In this document: in pieces, positions 7,585-16,169 of the stretch
Numbering within the stretch: the first letter of the stretch is position 1
Layout: every line of letters starts with the position of its first letter
Origin: Paenibacillus agri
GTDB taxonomy: Bacteria; Bacillota; Bacilli; Paenibacillales; Paenibacillaceae
NCBI RefSeq assembly: GCF_013359945.1
Contig: NZ_JABWCS010000220.1
Coordinates: forward strand, 62,001-126,000
Direction: 5' to 3'
Length of the DNA: 64,000 nt
Position numbers and translations under genes: made by a program
Notes under the pieces: model-generated
Database searches by the model: none
What the model saw: only the letters and a program-made list of their open reading frames with translations
Told to the model about the DNA's origin: nothing

Positions 7585-10029
7585 ATGAAAGTATCAACGT
7601 CATGGTTGAGTGATTATATATCGCTGGATGGAGTAACCGCCGATGAGCTGGCTGAGAAGATTACGGCTGCAGGCATCGAGATCGACGGTGTGGAAAATCG
7701 TAATAAAGGCATTACCGGCATTGTTACCGGCTATGTCAAATCTAAAGAAAAACATCCGGACGCGGACAAATTGAATGTCTGCATCGTTGACGCCGGACAG
7801 GGCGAAGATCTGCAAATCGTCTGCGGCGCGAAGAACGTCGAAGCCGGACAAAAGGTTCCTGTTGCGCTTGTAGGCGCAAAGCTACCGGGACTTGTGATCA
7901 AGAAAGCGAAGCTGCGCGGCGTGTTGTCCCAAGGGATGATCTGTTCCGCCAAAGAGCTGGGCCTGAATGACAAGCTGTTGCCGAAGGAATTACAGGAAGG
8001 CATTCTTGTACTTCCGGAATCTACGGAAATTGGTCTGGATATTACCAAGGTGCTAGATCTGAACGACGAGGTGCTGGAGTTTGACCTGACACCGAACCGT
8101 TCCGACTGTCTCAGCATGATTGGTGCTGCTTACGAGGTAAGTGCAATTCTTGGCCGTGAGCTGAAGCTTCCACAGCCAGAGAAGGATATCGTGGAGGCGG
8201 GTGGTTCTGCCGCGAATGATATTTCCGTTCGAATTCTTAATGAAGAACTGTGCAGCCATTATACTGCACGATACATTACAGGTGTTAAGCCCGCTGCTTC
8301 CCCGCTCTGGATTCAGAACCGTCTGATGGCAGCAGGTGTGCGTCCTATCAACAATATCGTGGATATTACTAACTACGTGATGCTTGAATACGGACAGCCG
8401 TTGCATGCTTTTGATGCGGATACCATTGATGGAGGCATCCTTGGCGTGCGTCTTGCGGATGAAGACGAAGTGCTGACCACACTGGACGGGCAAGAGCGGA
8501 AGCTGGAGCCGCATATGCTGGTAATTACCGACGCGGCAAAAGCCGTGGCGCTTGCTGGAGTGATGGGCGGTTTGGAGACCGAAGTCACGGGTAGCACCGT
8601 GAATATCGTGCTGGAATCGGCCAAGTTTGACGGCGGCACGGTCCGCAAAACTTCACGCCAGCTTGGCCTTCGTTCCGAAGCCTCGCTGCGTTTTGAGAAA
8701 GAAGTGGACCCGAATAGAGTTATTCCGGCTCTTAACCGTGCAGCAGCGCTTATTGCCAAGTATGCAGGTGGTACGGTGCATGAAGGAATCATTCAAGCAG
8801 GAACTGACGTTGTGGAAGAGAAGGTCCTCACGCTGTCGCTGGATAAGCTGAACCGTTACCTTGGTACAGACTTGTCCCTGCTGGAAGTCAAAACATTGTT
8901 CGGACGGCTGCATTTCAAATGCGGTGATGCCGCACAAGGGCTGATCGAGGTGCAAGTGCCTACAAGACGCGGTGATATCAGCTATGATGTGGATCTTATT
9001 GAAGAAATCGCTCGTCTCTACGGGTACGGTAATATCCCTACAACGCCGATTGAAGGTCCTACCACTCCTGGAACCTTGACCAGATCACAAGCGATTCGTC
9101 GTGAAGTCCGCCGTCTGCTATCGCATGGCGGTTACCAAGAGGTGCTGGGCTACTCCTTCATTCAGCCGGAACAAAGCAAGCTGTTTCCTGCGTTGACCGG
9201 TGAGGGCCTGGCTGTGAAGCTGGCGATGCCGATGAGCGAAGAGCGCAGTGTGCTGCGAACCAGCCTTCTGCCTCAGTTGCTTGATATTGCCGGATACAAT
9301 ACAAATCGCCGCCAAAGCGATCTGGCACTGTTTGAGATCGGAAATGTGTTCTACACGGAAGAAGAAGTGCTGACTCGTCAACCTCATGAGTTGCCGATGC
9401 TTGGTTTACTGCTGAGCGGAACGCGCGCTGCTAAACAATGGAACGTGCCAGTGCAACCGGTTGACTTCTTCGACCTGAAGGGTGCTCTTGAGACCGTCTT
9501 CGACCACTTGGGGCTTACTGGCCGAGTGGTCTATGAAGGGGATGCGCCGGAAGGCTATCACCCGGGACGCTCTGCTTCGATCCTTCTGAAAGGACCTGAA
9601 GGAGCAGTTAGAATCGGAACGCTGGGCCAGCTTCACCCCGACCTGCAGCGTAAGCTTGATCTGACCGATACTTATGTCGCTGAAGTTTCGCTGCAGCCGC
9701 TGTATGAAGCGGCCCGGAATAAGCTGCAATATCATGAACTGCCAAGATTCCCAGGAGTAGAGCGGGATATCGCGGTGGTTGTAGACACAGCTGTACCAGC
9801 TGGTCAATTGATGGATTCCATCCGTGAGAACGGAGGAAGCCTGCTACAGAACGTACAGGTATTTGATCTCTATACCGGCGGCAAGCTGGAGAGTGGGAAG
9901 AAGAGCGTGGCTATCTCTCTGGTGTACCGTCATAATGAACATACTTTGACGGATGAAGAGGTTGCAGAAGTGCATGATAAAGTACTATCCGAGCTTCAGC
10001 AAACTTTTGGCGCAGAATTGAGAAAGTAG
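7585..10029 (+). CDS. pheT: Phenylalanyl-tRNA synthetase beta subunit
   Basis: The protein has 814 residues. Domains in order are an N-terminal segment, an EMAP-II-like tRNA-binding domain (about 40-150, with HPDADKLNVC), the B3/B4 editing domain (about 210-385), the B5 domain (about 405-480), the catalytic-like core and a C-terminal ferredoxin-fold anticodon-binding domain (about 720-814, beginning PRFPGVERDIAVVVD). It partners PheS and edits mischarged Tyr. The start has GAGGAAGTGAG upstream. In Bacillus rnhC follows pheT and precedes zapA. Here zapA follows directly, so rnhC is absent at this place. Confidence 0.97.
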   Translation: MKVSTSWLSDYISLDGVTADELAEKITAAGIEIDGVENRNKGITGIVTGYVKSKEKHPDADKLNVCIVDAGQGEDLQIVCGAKNVEAGQKVPVALVGAKLPGLVIKKAKLRGVLSQGMICSAKELGLNDKLLPKELQEGILVLPESTEIGLDITKVLDLNDEVLEFDLTPNRSDCLSMIGAAYEVSAILGRELKLPQPEKDIVEAGGSAANDISVRILNEELCSHYTARYITGVKPAASPLWIQNRLMAAGVRPINNIVDITNYVMLEYGQPLHAFDADTIDGGILGVRLADEDEVLTTLDGQERKLEPHMLVITDAAKAVALAGVMGGLETEVTGSTVNIVLESAKFDGGTVRKTSRQLGLRSEASLRFEKEVDPNRVIPALNRAAALIAKYAGGTVHEGIIQAGTDVVEEKVLTLSLDKLNRYLGTDLSLLEVKTLFGRLHFKCGDAAQGLIEVQVPTRRGDISYDVDLIEEIARLYGYGNIPTTPIEGPTTPGTLTRSQAIRREVRRLLSHGGYQEVLGYSFIQPEQSKLFPALTGEGLAVKLAMPMSEERSVLRTSLLPQLLDIAGYNTNRRQSDLALFEIGNVFYTEEEVLTRQPHELPMLGLLLSGTRAAKQWNVPVQPVDFFDLKGALETVFDHLGLTGRVVYEGDAPEGYHPGRSASILLKGPEGAVRIGTLGQLHPDLQRKLDLTDTYVAEVSLQPLYEAARNKLQYHELPRFPGVERDIAVVVDTAVPAGQLMDSIRENGGSLLQNVQVFDLYTGGKLESGKKSVAISLVYRHNEHTLTDEEVAEVHDKVLSELQQTFGAELRK

Positions 10030-10040
10030 CAGGAATTGTG

Positions 10041-10088
10041 TAAAGCCGCAGCGAATCCATTAGAAACCGAGATTCGCCGCGGCTTTTT
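10041..10088 (+). terminator. Terminator after pheT
   Basis: AAAGCCGC-AGCGAATC pairs with GATTCGC-CGCGGCTTT over a loop of about 11 bases, followed by a run of T. Confidence 0.88.
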
Positions 10089-10227
10089 TTCATGCAGCAA
10101 ACATGCGGAATCCCGGTTCAATCTACTGATTCGAGCATCATTTTTGCTAAATGATTAACTATACAGATACAATGGAAGCAGGGAGACCAGCTTAGAATCT
10201 GCACATATATAAAGGAGGGCACAACCT

Positions 10228-13200
10228 GTGGCTATGGACCGGACACGTGTCGCCGTGGAGATATACGGAACTTCTTATAAACTTGTAGGAAGCAGTAGTG
10301 AATATATGAAACAGGTTGCAGACTATGTGGATGAACACATGCGTGCAATCTCTAAATCCCATAACCGGCTGGATACACCGCGCATTGCTGTGCTTGCTGC
10401 TGTACATATGGCCGAGCAGGCGCTTCAGGTGCAGGACATTAAGAACGAAGTGAAAATGCTGACCGGGGAACGCAGCGAACTGCGGGTGGAGGTTTCGCGC
10501 CTGCTGGAGGTGCAGCGGGAACGGCAGGAGGAGTATGAACGTCTGGATGCTGCCGCCAAGGAAGAGGCGAAGCGGCTGATCGCTACGGCGGAGGAAGAGC
10601 GCAAACGGCATTTGGAAGCACAGGAGCAGGAGAAAGCCCTGCATCTTCAGCAGCTGCAGGAAGCGGAGCAGGCTGCCGATGACGTCCGGCGCAAGCTGAC
10701 AGAGGATCTTCAGTCCCGTGAGCAGGAGCTTAAGGACTTGAAGGCTGGCTATGAGCAGGAACAGAAGGCCCAGCGGGAGAGCCACCGCCAGGAGCTGGCC
10801 GAGGCAGAAGCTGCACGTCTGGCAGAGGTTGAAGATCTGAAGGCTACACATCTTCTCGAACTGGAGGGCATTCAAGAGGCCCTGGTGCAGGAGAAAGTGG
10901 AGGCACTGGCCGTTGCCGATAAAGAGCTTGCGGCAACCCGAGAATCCCTTGGCAAAGAGCTGGAAGAAGTTCGAGCGCTTCTTGGTCAGGAATTGGCAGA
11001 TACGAAGACTGCGCTTGGTAAGGAGCTAGAGGATACGAAGACTCAGCTTGGCCAAGCGTTAGAAGAAGCCAAATCGACGCTGGGCAAGGAGCTTGAAGAT
11101 ACAAAGGTTGAGCTTGATAAGGAACAGGCTAAGAACAAGGAGCTGCGCCAGACACAGGGAGCTCAGGAGCACAGGCACAAGCAGAGCATGCAGGAGCTGG
11201 AGAAGCAATTGGCCGAACTGCGCGGCGGTACTGGACAGCTTCAGTCCAGACTGCGGGCTGCGGAAGCTGGAGTCAAGAGCGAACGAGAAGCGCGTCTTAC
11301 TTTGCTGGAACAATATGAAGTTATTGTCAAGCGCGAGGAACAGCTCAGCGGAGAGCTTCAGACTGCAACAGCGCTTAGCGAGACGCTTAGTGGCGAACTG
11401 GAAGAAGTGCGTCAGCGCTATGATTCCTCGCAAAATGAAGTTGCAGTGCTGCGAGGCTCACTTGAAGAGGCTGAGAGCAGCTTAAGTGCTGTTCAGGCAG
11501 AACTGCGTACAGCTAACGAACTGGGTGAGATGCTGGACGCTGAGCTGGAAGAAGTGCGTCAGCGTTATGAAGCCTCGCAGAATGAGGTTACAGTGCTGCG
11601 CGGATCCCTTGAGGAAGCTGAGAGCAATCTGAGCGCAGTTCAAGGAGAATTGCGCACGGCCAACGAGATAGGTGAAGCCTTGGATGTTGAGCTGAAAGAA
11701 CTACGCCAGCGCCATACCGCTTCGCAAGAGGAGGTCGCGGTGTTCCGTGAGGCTCTGGAAGAGGCTAAAAACAGCGTGAGCCATGTGCAGGCAGAACTGC
11801 GCTCGTCCACGGAGCTGGGCGAGATGTTGGACACTGAGCTGGAAGAGCTGCGCCAGCTTCATGTTGCTTCACAAGAGGAAGTTAAGGAGCTGCGGGAACT
11901 TCTTACTGCTTCACAAGAGAAGGTTAAAGAGCTAAGCGATTCTCTTGAGGAAGCTGAGAGTAACTTGAGAGCGGTGCAGGAAGAATTGAGCACAGCGAGC
12001 GAGCTGGGTGAGATCTTGGACAGAGAATTGAAGGAGCTGCAGCAGCTTCATGCCGCTTCACAAGAGGAAGTTAAAGAGCTGCGCCAGCGCCATGCTGATT
12101 CACAAGAAGAGGTTAAGAAGCTGCGTGGTTCTCTTGAGGAAGCTGAGGGGAACTTGAGAGCGGTGCAGGAAGAATTGAGCACAGCCAGCGAGCTGGGCGA
12201 AGTTTTGGATACTGAGCTGAAGGAGCTGCAGCAGCTTCATGTAGCTTCACAAGAGGAAGTTAAGGAGCTGCGCCAGCTCCATGCTGATTCGCAAGAGGAA
12301 GTTAAGGAACTGCGTGGTTCTCTTGAGGAAGCTGAAGAGAACTTGAGAGCGGTGCAGGAAGAATTGAGCACAGCGAGCGAGCTGGGCGAAGTCTTGGATA
12401 CTGAGCTGAAGGAGCTGCAGCAGCTTCATGCCGCTTCACAAGAGGAGATTGCGGGGCTCCGTGAAGAACTGCAAGAATCCAAGGGCAGCCTGAGCAGTGT
12501 GCAGGAAGAGCTGCGCTCGTCAACGGAGCTAAGCGAGATGCTGGATGGTGAGCTGGAAGAACTACGCCAGCGCCATGTAGCTTCGCAAGAGGAAGTTAAG
12601 GAGCTACAAAGTTCTCTTGAGGAAGCCGAGAGCAATCTTAGTTCAGTGCAGGAAGCATTAAGCACAGCGAACGAACAGGGTGCAGTCTTCAATACTGAGC
12701 TGAAAGAGCTACGCCAGCGCCATGCTGATTCACAAGAGGAGATCACGGGGCTCCGTGATGATCTGCAAGAATCCAAGGGCAGTCTGAGCCAGCTTCAGAA
12801 CGAACTTCAGTCTTCAACTGATCTTGGCGAGATGCTGGACGCTGAATTGGAAGAGTTGCGTCAGCGTTATACTACGTCACAGAATGAAGTGACAGTGCTG
12901 CAGGATGCTCTGGAAGAAGCTAAGAACAGCTTGCTCCGTGTCCAAGAAGAACTGCGTTCGACAACAGAGCTTGGCGAGGTGCTGAATTCGGAACTGGAGG
13001 AGCTGAGCGAACGTTATGATCTTTCGGTGAAGGAAGCTTCGGATCTGCGAACCTCCCTGGGGGAAACTGGTGACAGTCTGAGCCAGGTACAGCAAGAGCT
13101 TGACCGTGCTGTGAGTGAGGCGGTTTCTTATAGAGGGCTTGCTGAGAAGCGTATGGATGAAATCAATGAGCTGGAAATGAGTCTCCTGGAGACAGAGGAC

Positions 13201-13914
13201 AAGGCTCAGGGGCTAAACCGCGAAACCGAGAACCTGCGAGGCCAGTTGAACAGCTTGGTGAACAAGCTAGATGACGAAGTTACCCGGCGTGCGGAAGCAG
13301 AGCGGCAAAACGGAGTGCTGATCGGCGAGGGAGAGCAAGTGCGCAAGGATCTGGCAGCATTGCAAGTCCGTTATGAGGACATGATCTCACAGTATGATGA
13401 AGTTCTTCAGGACGGGGAGCGTCTTCAAGAGCGATACCGTCTGCTGGAGGAGGAACGCGAGGAGATGGCGGTCCGCCTCGAAGAGCTGTCTGAGGCCGGT
13501 CGCGAAGCGGCGGCTGCGGCAGCCGAGCAGCAGAATGTGCTAAAAGAAGCTCAGGAGTACGGAGCTTCCTGGAAGCACAGATATGATGAGCTGGCAGCGC
13601 GTCAGCAGCAGTGGGCCGAGGCGGAAGCCAAGCTGCGCGAGGAGATCGAGATCTGGCAGCAGGAGGCCACAGAGGCTGAGGCGAAGCGGGAAGCGGCACA
13701 TCAAGAGCATAGCACGGTACTGGCGCAGCTGAACGAGGTTGGGGAGCATTACGAGCTGGTGCAAGGCCAACTCCGTTTGCTCCAGATTCAGTCCCAGGTT
13801 AATCAGGACGAATTGGACAAGCTCAATCAGGAATATCGTAGCCTGCAGGCGGAATATTCCAAGCTGCAGCTTGAATATAATGAATGGATTCAACTGATCG
13901 AGCAGGACAGTTGA
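10228..13914 (+). CDS. zapA: ZapA cell-division domain fused to a giant repeated coiled coil
   Basis: The protein has 1228 residues. Residues 1 to about 85 are a ZapA domain (VAVEIYGTSYKLVGS, then YVDEHMRAIS and RIAVLAAVHMAEQAL). ZapA promotes FtsZ bundling at the division ring, and ordinary ZapA has about 85-110 residues. The remaining roughly 1140 residues are charged, Leu/Glu/Gln-rich coiled coil without membrane segments. Residues about 241-295 hold five 11-residue repeats beginning LGKEL. From about 411 to 990 there are eleven repeats of 49 or 63 residues. No stop or frameshift breaks the frame. The GTG start has AGGAGGG ten bases upstream, and an ATG six bases further in would lose that spacing. 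Synteny (after pheT, before mutS2) supports the ZapA identity. The function of the tail, perhaps a long spacer or scaffold at the septum, is inference. Confidence 0.85.
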   Translation: MAMDRTRVAVEIYGTSYKLVGSSSEYMKQVADYVDEHMRAISKSHNRLDTPRIAVLAAVHMAEQALQVQDIKNEVKMLTGERSELRVEVSRLLEVQRERQEEYERLDAAAKEEAKRLIATAEEERKRHLEAQEQEKALHLQQLQEAEQAADDVRRKLTEDLQSREQELKDLKAGYEQEQKAQRESHRQELAEAEAARLAEVEDLKATHLLELEGIQEALVQEKVEALAVADKELAATRESLGKELEEVRALLGQELADTKTALGKELEDTKTQLGQALEEAKSTLGKELEDTKVELDKEQAKNKELRQTQGAQEHRHKQSMQELEKQLAELRGGTGQLQSRLRAAEAGVKSEREARLTLLEQYEVIVKREEQLSGELQTATALSETLSGELEEVRQRYDSSQNEVAVLRGSLEEAESSLSAVQAELRTANELGEMLDAELEEVRQRYEASQNEVTVLRGSLEEAESNLSAVQGELRTANEIGEALDVELKELRQRHTASQEEVAVFREALEEAKNSVSHVQAELRSSTELGEMLDTELEELRQLHVASQEEVKELRELLTASQEKVKELSDSLEEAESNLRAVQEELSTASELGEILDRELKELQQLHAASQEEVKELRQRHADSQEEVKKLRGSLEEAEGNLRAVQEELSTASELGEVLDTELKELQQLHVASQEEVKELRQLHADSQEEVKELRGSLEEAEENLRAVQEELSTASELGEVLDTELKELQQLHAASQEEIAGLREELQESKGSLSSVQEELRSSTELSEMLDGELEELRQRHVASQEEVKELQSSLEEAESNLSSVQEALSTANEQGAVFNTELKELRQRHADSQEEITGLRDDLQESKGSLSQLQNELQSSTDLGEMLDAELEELRQRYTTSQNEVTVLQDALEEAKNSLLRVQEELRSTTELGEVLNSELEELSERYDLSVKEASDLRTSLGETGDSLSQVQQELDRAVSEAVSYRGLAEKRMDEINELEMSLLETEDKAQGLNRETENLRGQLNSLVNKLDDEVTRRAEAERQNGVLIGEGEQVRKDLAALQVRYEDMISQYDEVLQDGERLQERYRLLEEEREEMAVRLEELSEAGREAAAAAAEQQNVLKEAQEYGASWKHRYDELAARQQQWAEAEAKLREEIEIWQQEATEAEAKREAAHQEHSTVLAQLNEVGEHYELVQGQLRLLQIQSQVNQDELDKLNQEYRSLQAEYSKLQLEYNEWIQLIEQDS
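10948..11112 (+). repeat. Five 33-bp (11-residue) tandem repeats inside zapA
   Basis: Units start at 10948, 10981, 11014, 11047 and 11080, each beginning with Leu-Gly-(Lys/Gln) and carrying the pattern LGxxLEDTKxx. A sixth, diverged unit begins at 11113. The 11-residue period is a hendecad coiled-coil period and differs from the heptad array that follows. Confidence 0.9.
11458..13200 (+). repeat. Eleven 147/189-bp tandem repeats inside zapA
   Basis: Anchoring on the first variable residue of (G/D)SLEEAE..., units begin at 11458, 11605, 11752, 11941, 12130, 12319, 12466, 12613, 12760, 12907 and 13054. Steps are 147, 147, 189, 189, 189, then five of 147. That is 49 or 63 codons, both whole multiples of seven. 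The three 189-bp steps carry an extra 14-residue block of the LHxxSQEEVKELR type. The units around 11941-12460 are nearly identical in DNA, which points to recent duplication or gene conversion. Confidence 0.92.
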
Positions 13915-13930
13915 ATAACGGATGAAGGTA

Positions 13931-13974
13931 GAAAAGCCGGTCCCAACGCGTAAGCGTGCGGGGCCGGCTTTTTT
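13931..13974 (+). terminator. Terminator after zapA
   Basis: AAAAGCCGG and CCGGCTTTTTT pair around a GC-rich inner stem, ending in six T residues. Confidence 0.85.
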
Positions 13975-14051
13975 AGAGAAACAAAGAAATTCACTTCCAT
14001 ATTCTGCAACTTTGTCCAGCTTCGAGTCGTCTGAAGAACGAGGTGATACCG

Positions 14052-14891
14052 ATGAAACTAAAGCGTAATTTAGTGCTGCTACCAGCCATACTGGTTCTGC
14101 TGATTACAGGCTGTGGGGATGTGGAGAAGGGAAATGCTTCTACATCAACTGCTTCTGCCGGGTTGAAAGCCGCGGAGGAGACTGCTGAGGGAGCGGAGCC
14201 GAATACAACATTCGAGCCCAAAAGGGACTATAAACAAAATAACAATCAAAAACGAGAACAAAACTGTTCTTACGCTATTATCGAATGGGTAGATATCTTG
14301 ATGATCAACGATATCAAATACGAGCGGAATTATGAAGGTACACAAGAGGTTAAAGCTGATCAGATCGGCAAAAAGGTAGGGGAGGTAGCCTACATGCTGA
14401 ACGACAATGCTTGTTCTGGCCATATCACGGTGAATGGAGATGCAGCTTTTCTGCCAGTTGGCACTGAGATTTATGAACTGAAAGGATACCGGCCAGAGTT
14501 TCGGGTGGTGGCTAACCATTCTATCTATGAAGTGAGCGACAATCCCCAAGCGCAGACTATTGGCGATTTACTCGATATTGGGGGGAAGATTAGTAAAGTC
14601 AGTATTGAGAGTGGGAATGACGGAAGTTGGATCAGGGATTTTGATCCTGAGGCAGCGAAGGTCTTTGAAGAAGAGTTGTTAAGCATAAGGGCATCTGATT
14701 TTAAGGAGATTTATGCTGTAACAAGCCGCACGAAGAATGAGTGGCGGATTTTTCTGCGTGTTCATCTCCAGGATGGCACCTCACTGCGGATGGTCTTTTA
14801 TCCAGAAGCTAATGCCATTCACCCAGGAGGATTTGGGACCGAGAAGCTGAAGGAGATTATCCTCTCGCAGAAATTTGCTGATGGGAAATAA
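14052..14891 (+). CDS. Lipoprotein of unknown function
   Basis: The protein has 279 residues. An N-terminal signal peptide ends in the lipobox LITGC, so it should be diacylglyceryl-anchored outside the membrane. The mature part has a short acidic/Ser-rich linker followed by a mixed alpha/beta region with a Cys pair (NCSYAI and NACSGH). I recognise no domain. The ATG at 14052 is preferred over an in-frame GTG at 14043 because GAGGTG lies eight bases before it and the signal peptide then has a normal Lys-rich start. It stands alone after the zapA terminator. Confidence 0.7.
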   Translation: MKLKRNLVLLPAILVLLITGCGDVEKGNASTSTASAGLKAAEETAEGAEPNTTFEPKRDYKQNNNQKREQNCSYAIIEWVDILMINDIKYERNYEGTQEVKADQIGKKVGEVAYMLNDNACSGHITVNGDAAFLPVGTEIYELKGYRPEFRVVANHSIYEVSDNPQAQTIGDLLDIGGKISKVSIESGNDGSWIRDFDPEAAKVFEEELLSIRASDFKEIYAVTSRTKNEWRIFLRVHLQDGTSLRMVFYPEANAIHPGGFGTEKLKEIILSQKFADGK

Positions 14892-14950
14892 ACTGGATTG
14901 TCTGCTGAAGAGACCAACTACGGTAAATAGACTGTAGTGACTGAGTGTGA

Positions 14951-15145
14951 TAAGTGAGAGTAGTAACTGGGAGTAATAAGTGAGAGTAGTAACTGGGAGT
15001 AATAAGTGAGAGTAGTAAGTGGGAGTAATAAGTGAGAGTAGTAAGTGGGAGTAATAAGCGAGAGTAGTAAGTAGGAGTAATAAGTGAGAGTAGTAAGTAG
15101 GAGCAATAAGTGGGAGTAGTAAGTGAGAGTAGTAAGTGAGAGTAG
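14951..15145. repeat. 15 tandem copies of a 13-bp unit
   Basis: Units alternate between TAAGTGAGAGTAG and TAACTGGGAGTAA or TAAGTGGGAGTAA, with no length change over 15 copies, then decay into TAACTAGCTC. The period of 13 is not a codon multiple and no convincing gene runs through it. The stretch 14892-15532 contains no gene I can support. It holds this array, four palindromic repeats and a second 13-bp array. Confidence 0.92.
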
Positions 15146-15188
15146 TAACTAGCTCTCCTCAAGCAGGCGCTTCAGCAGTCTATAGTAG

Positions 15189-15380
15189 AATAACTGGAAT
15201 TTCTCCTGTTAAATTAAGGATTACATGCAGTTTGTGAAGATTAACTGGAAAAACTCCCGTTAATATCGCATATTGGAGCAAAAGAGCAGTCCAAAGTGCG
15301 AAATAACAGGAGTTTTTCCATTTAAAATAAGGAATAAGGATTGATTTGACGAAATAACAGGAACAATTCCCGTTATTTCC
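15189..15380. repeat. Four palindromic intergenic repeats (TAACnGGA...TCCyGTTA)
   Basis: Copies at 15189-15214, 15241-15263, 15300-15326 and 15351-15380 share the outer arms TAAC-GG and CC-GTTA around an A/T-rich centre of 6-8 bases. The first two and last two lie in opposite orientation. Each can form a hairpin. This resembles a REP-like bacterial intergenic family. Confidence 0.8.
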
Positions 15381-15457
15381 GTAAGGTTCATGCTGCCCCA
15401 AGGCAAGCAGATGTTCTCCCAGCCGCTATCTCCTGCATACTACCGCCACTTTGCACT

Positions 15458-15509
15458 ACCTAACCACAGTACCTAACCGCAGTACCTAACCGCCCCACCT
15501 AATGGCTCT
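15458..15509. repeat. Four-copy 13-bp array (ACCTAACCGCAGT)
   Basis: Units at 15458, 15471, 15484 and 15497 all begin ACCTAA. The last two are diverged at the 3' end. The same 13-base period as the 14951 array, in the same intergenic region, with a different unit. Confidence 0.8.
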
Positions 15510-15532
15510 ACCTGGTCAGCTCCTCCCAGTCC

Positions 15533-15925
15533 TCACTCCTCGACGATCACATTTGCGATCATGCCGGTATGGCCGGCGCCGCACATGATGGAGCAGGTCA
15601 TTTGAAAGGTTCCGGTTTCCTCCGGGACGATGACCTTTTTATTTTTTTTGCCGCTTAGTTGCAGATTCAGCTCGGGAACGAGAATGCCGTGATTACCGCT
15701 TTCATTTTCGAAAATAATTTTGACGGGTACACCCTTCTTCAGGTGGTACTCCTCTTGGTCGAAGCTGTAGTTTTTGGCCTTGATGACGAGTTCGGTCTCA
15801 GCTTGAATCTCAGGTTCCTTTGCAGCGTTAGTGCTGCTCCCGGCGGCGTTGCTCCCGCTATTGGCGCAGGCGGCGAGAATCAGAATACAGAATAATGCCA
15901 GAAAAAGTGCAAATTTAGACTTCAT
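15533..15925 (-). CDS. Cupredoxin-like lipoprotein with a CuA-type motif
   Basis: The protein has 130 residues when started at the ATG of MKSKFALF, which has GAGGGGGAG four bases upstream. A longer frame from 15979 has no such site. The signal peptide ends in the lipobox LAAC. A Ser/Ala/Asn linker leads into a cupredoxin fold. Visible ligands are a His in ESGNHGILV and CSIMCGAGHTGM, which fits CxxxCxxxHxxM, the dinuclear CuA pattern of cytochrome oxidase subunit II and N2O reductase. It lacks the membrane helices of subunit II, and no oxidase subunits lie nearby. It may shuttle electrons or copper outside the membrane; this is inference. Confidence 0.78.
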   Translation of the reverse strand: MKSKFALFLALFCILILAACANSGSNAAGSSTNAAKEPEIQAETELVIKAKNYSFDQEEYHLKKGVPVKIIFENESGNHGILVPELNLQLSGKKNKKVIVPEETGTFQMTCSIMCGAGHTGMIANVIVEE

Positions 15926-16169
15926 TTTGCTCCCCCTCACCTGAAGAATGGTTAAATGTGACAATTCTGTAGACATCATAACTTAAAAATTTAGGAAGCG
16001 CTCTATAAAGTTGTGAAAAGTTGGTGAACAGAGTGAGGTGTGCTGAAGGTATAATAATCGACATTTTTCGCAAATTATTTGTCGAAGAATGCAAATAAAT
16101 GATGCAAAAACAATTTAAATTTATTATAATGTAAACTATTATATCATGGGTTAGAAGTAGGGGATCCAC

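Noticed and set aside
10192..13699. Several minus-strand ORFs over zapA
   Set aside because: Mirror frames of a repeated, low-complexity coding region; Leu/Gln-rich shadow composition.
14951..15145. CRISPR-like array
   Set aside because: Units are contiguous 13-mers without unique spacers, and no cas gene is present.
14857..15162. Tyr/Leu-rich minus-strand ORFs over the 13-bp array
   Set aside because: They are products of the repeat; the 13-base period would shift frame, and no ribosome site is seen.
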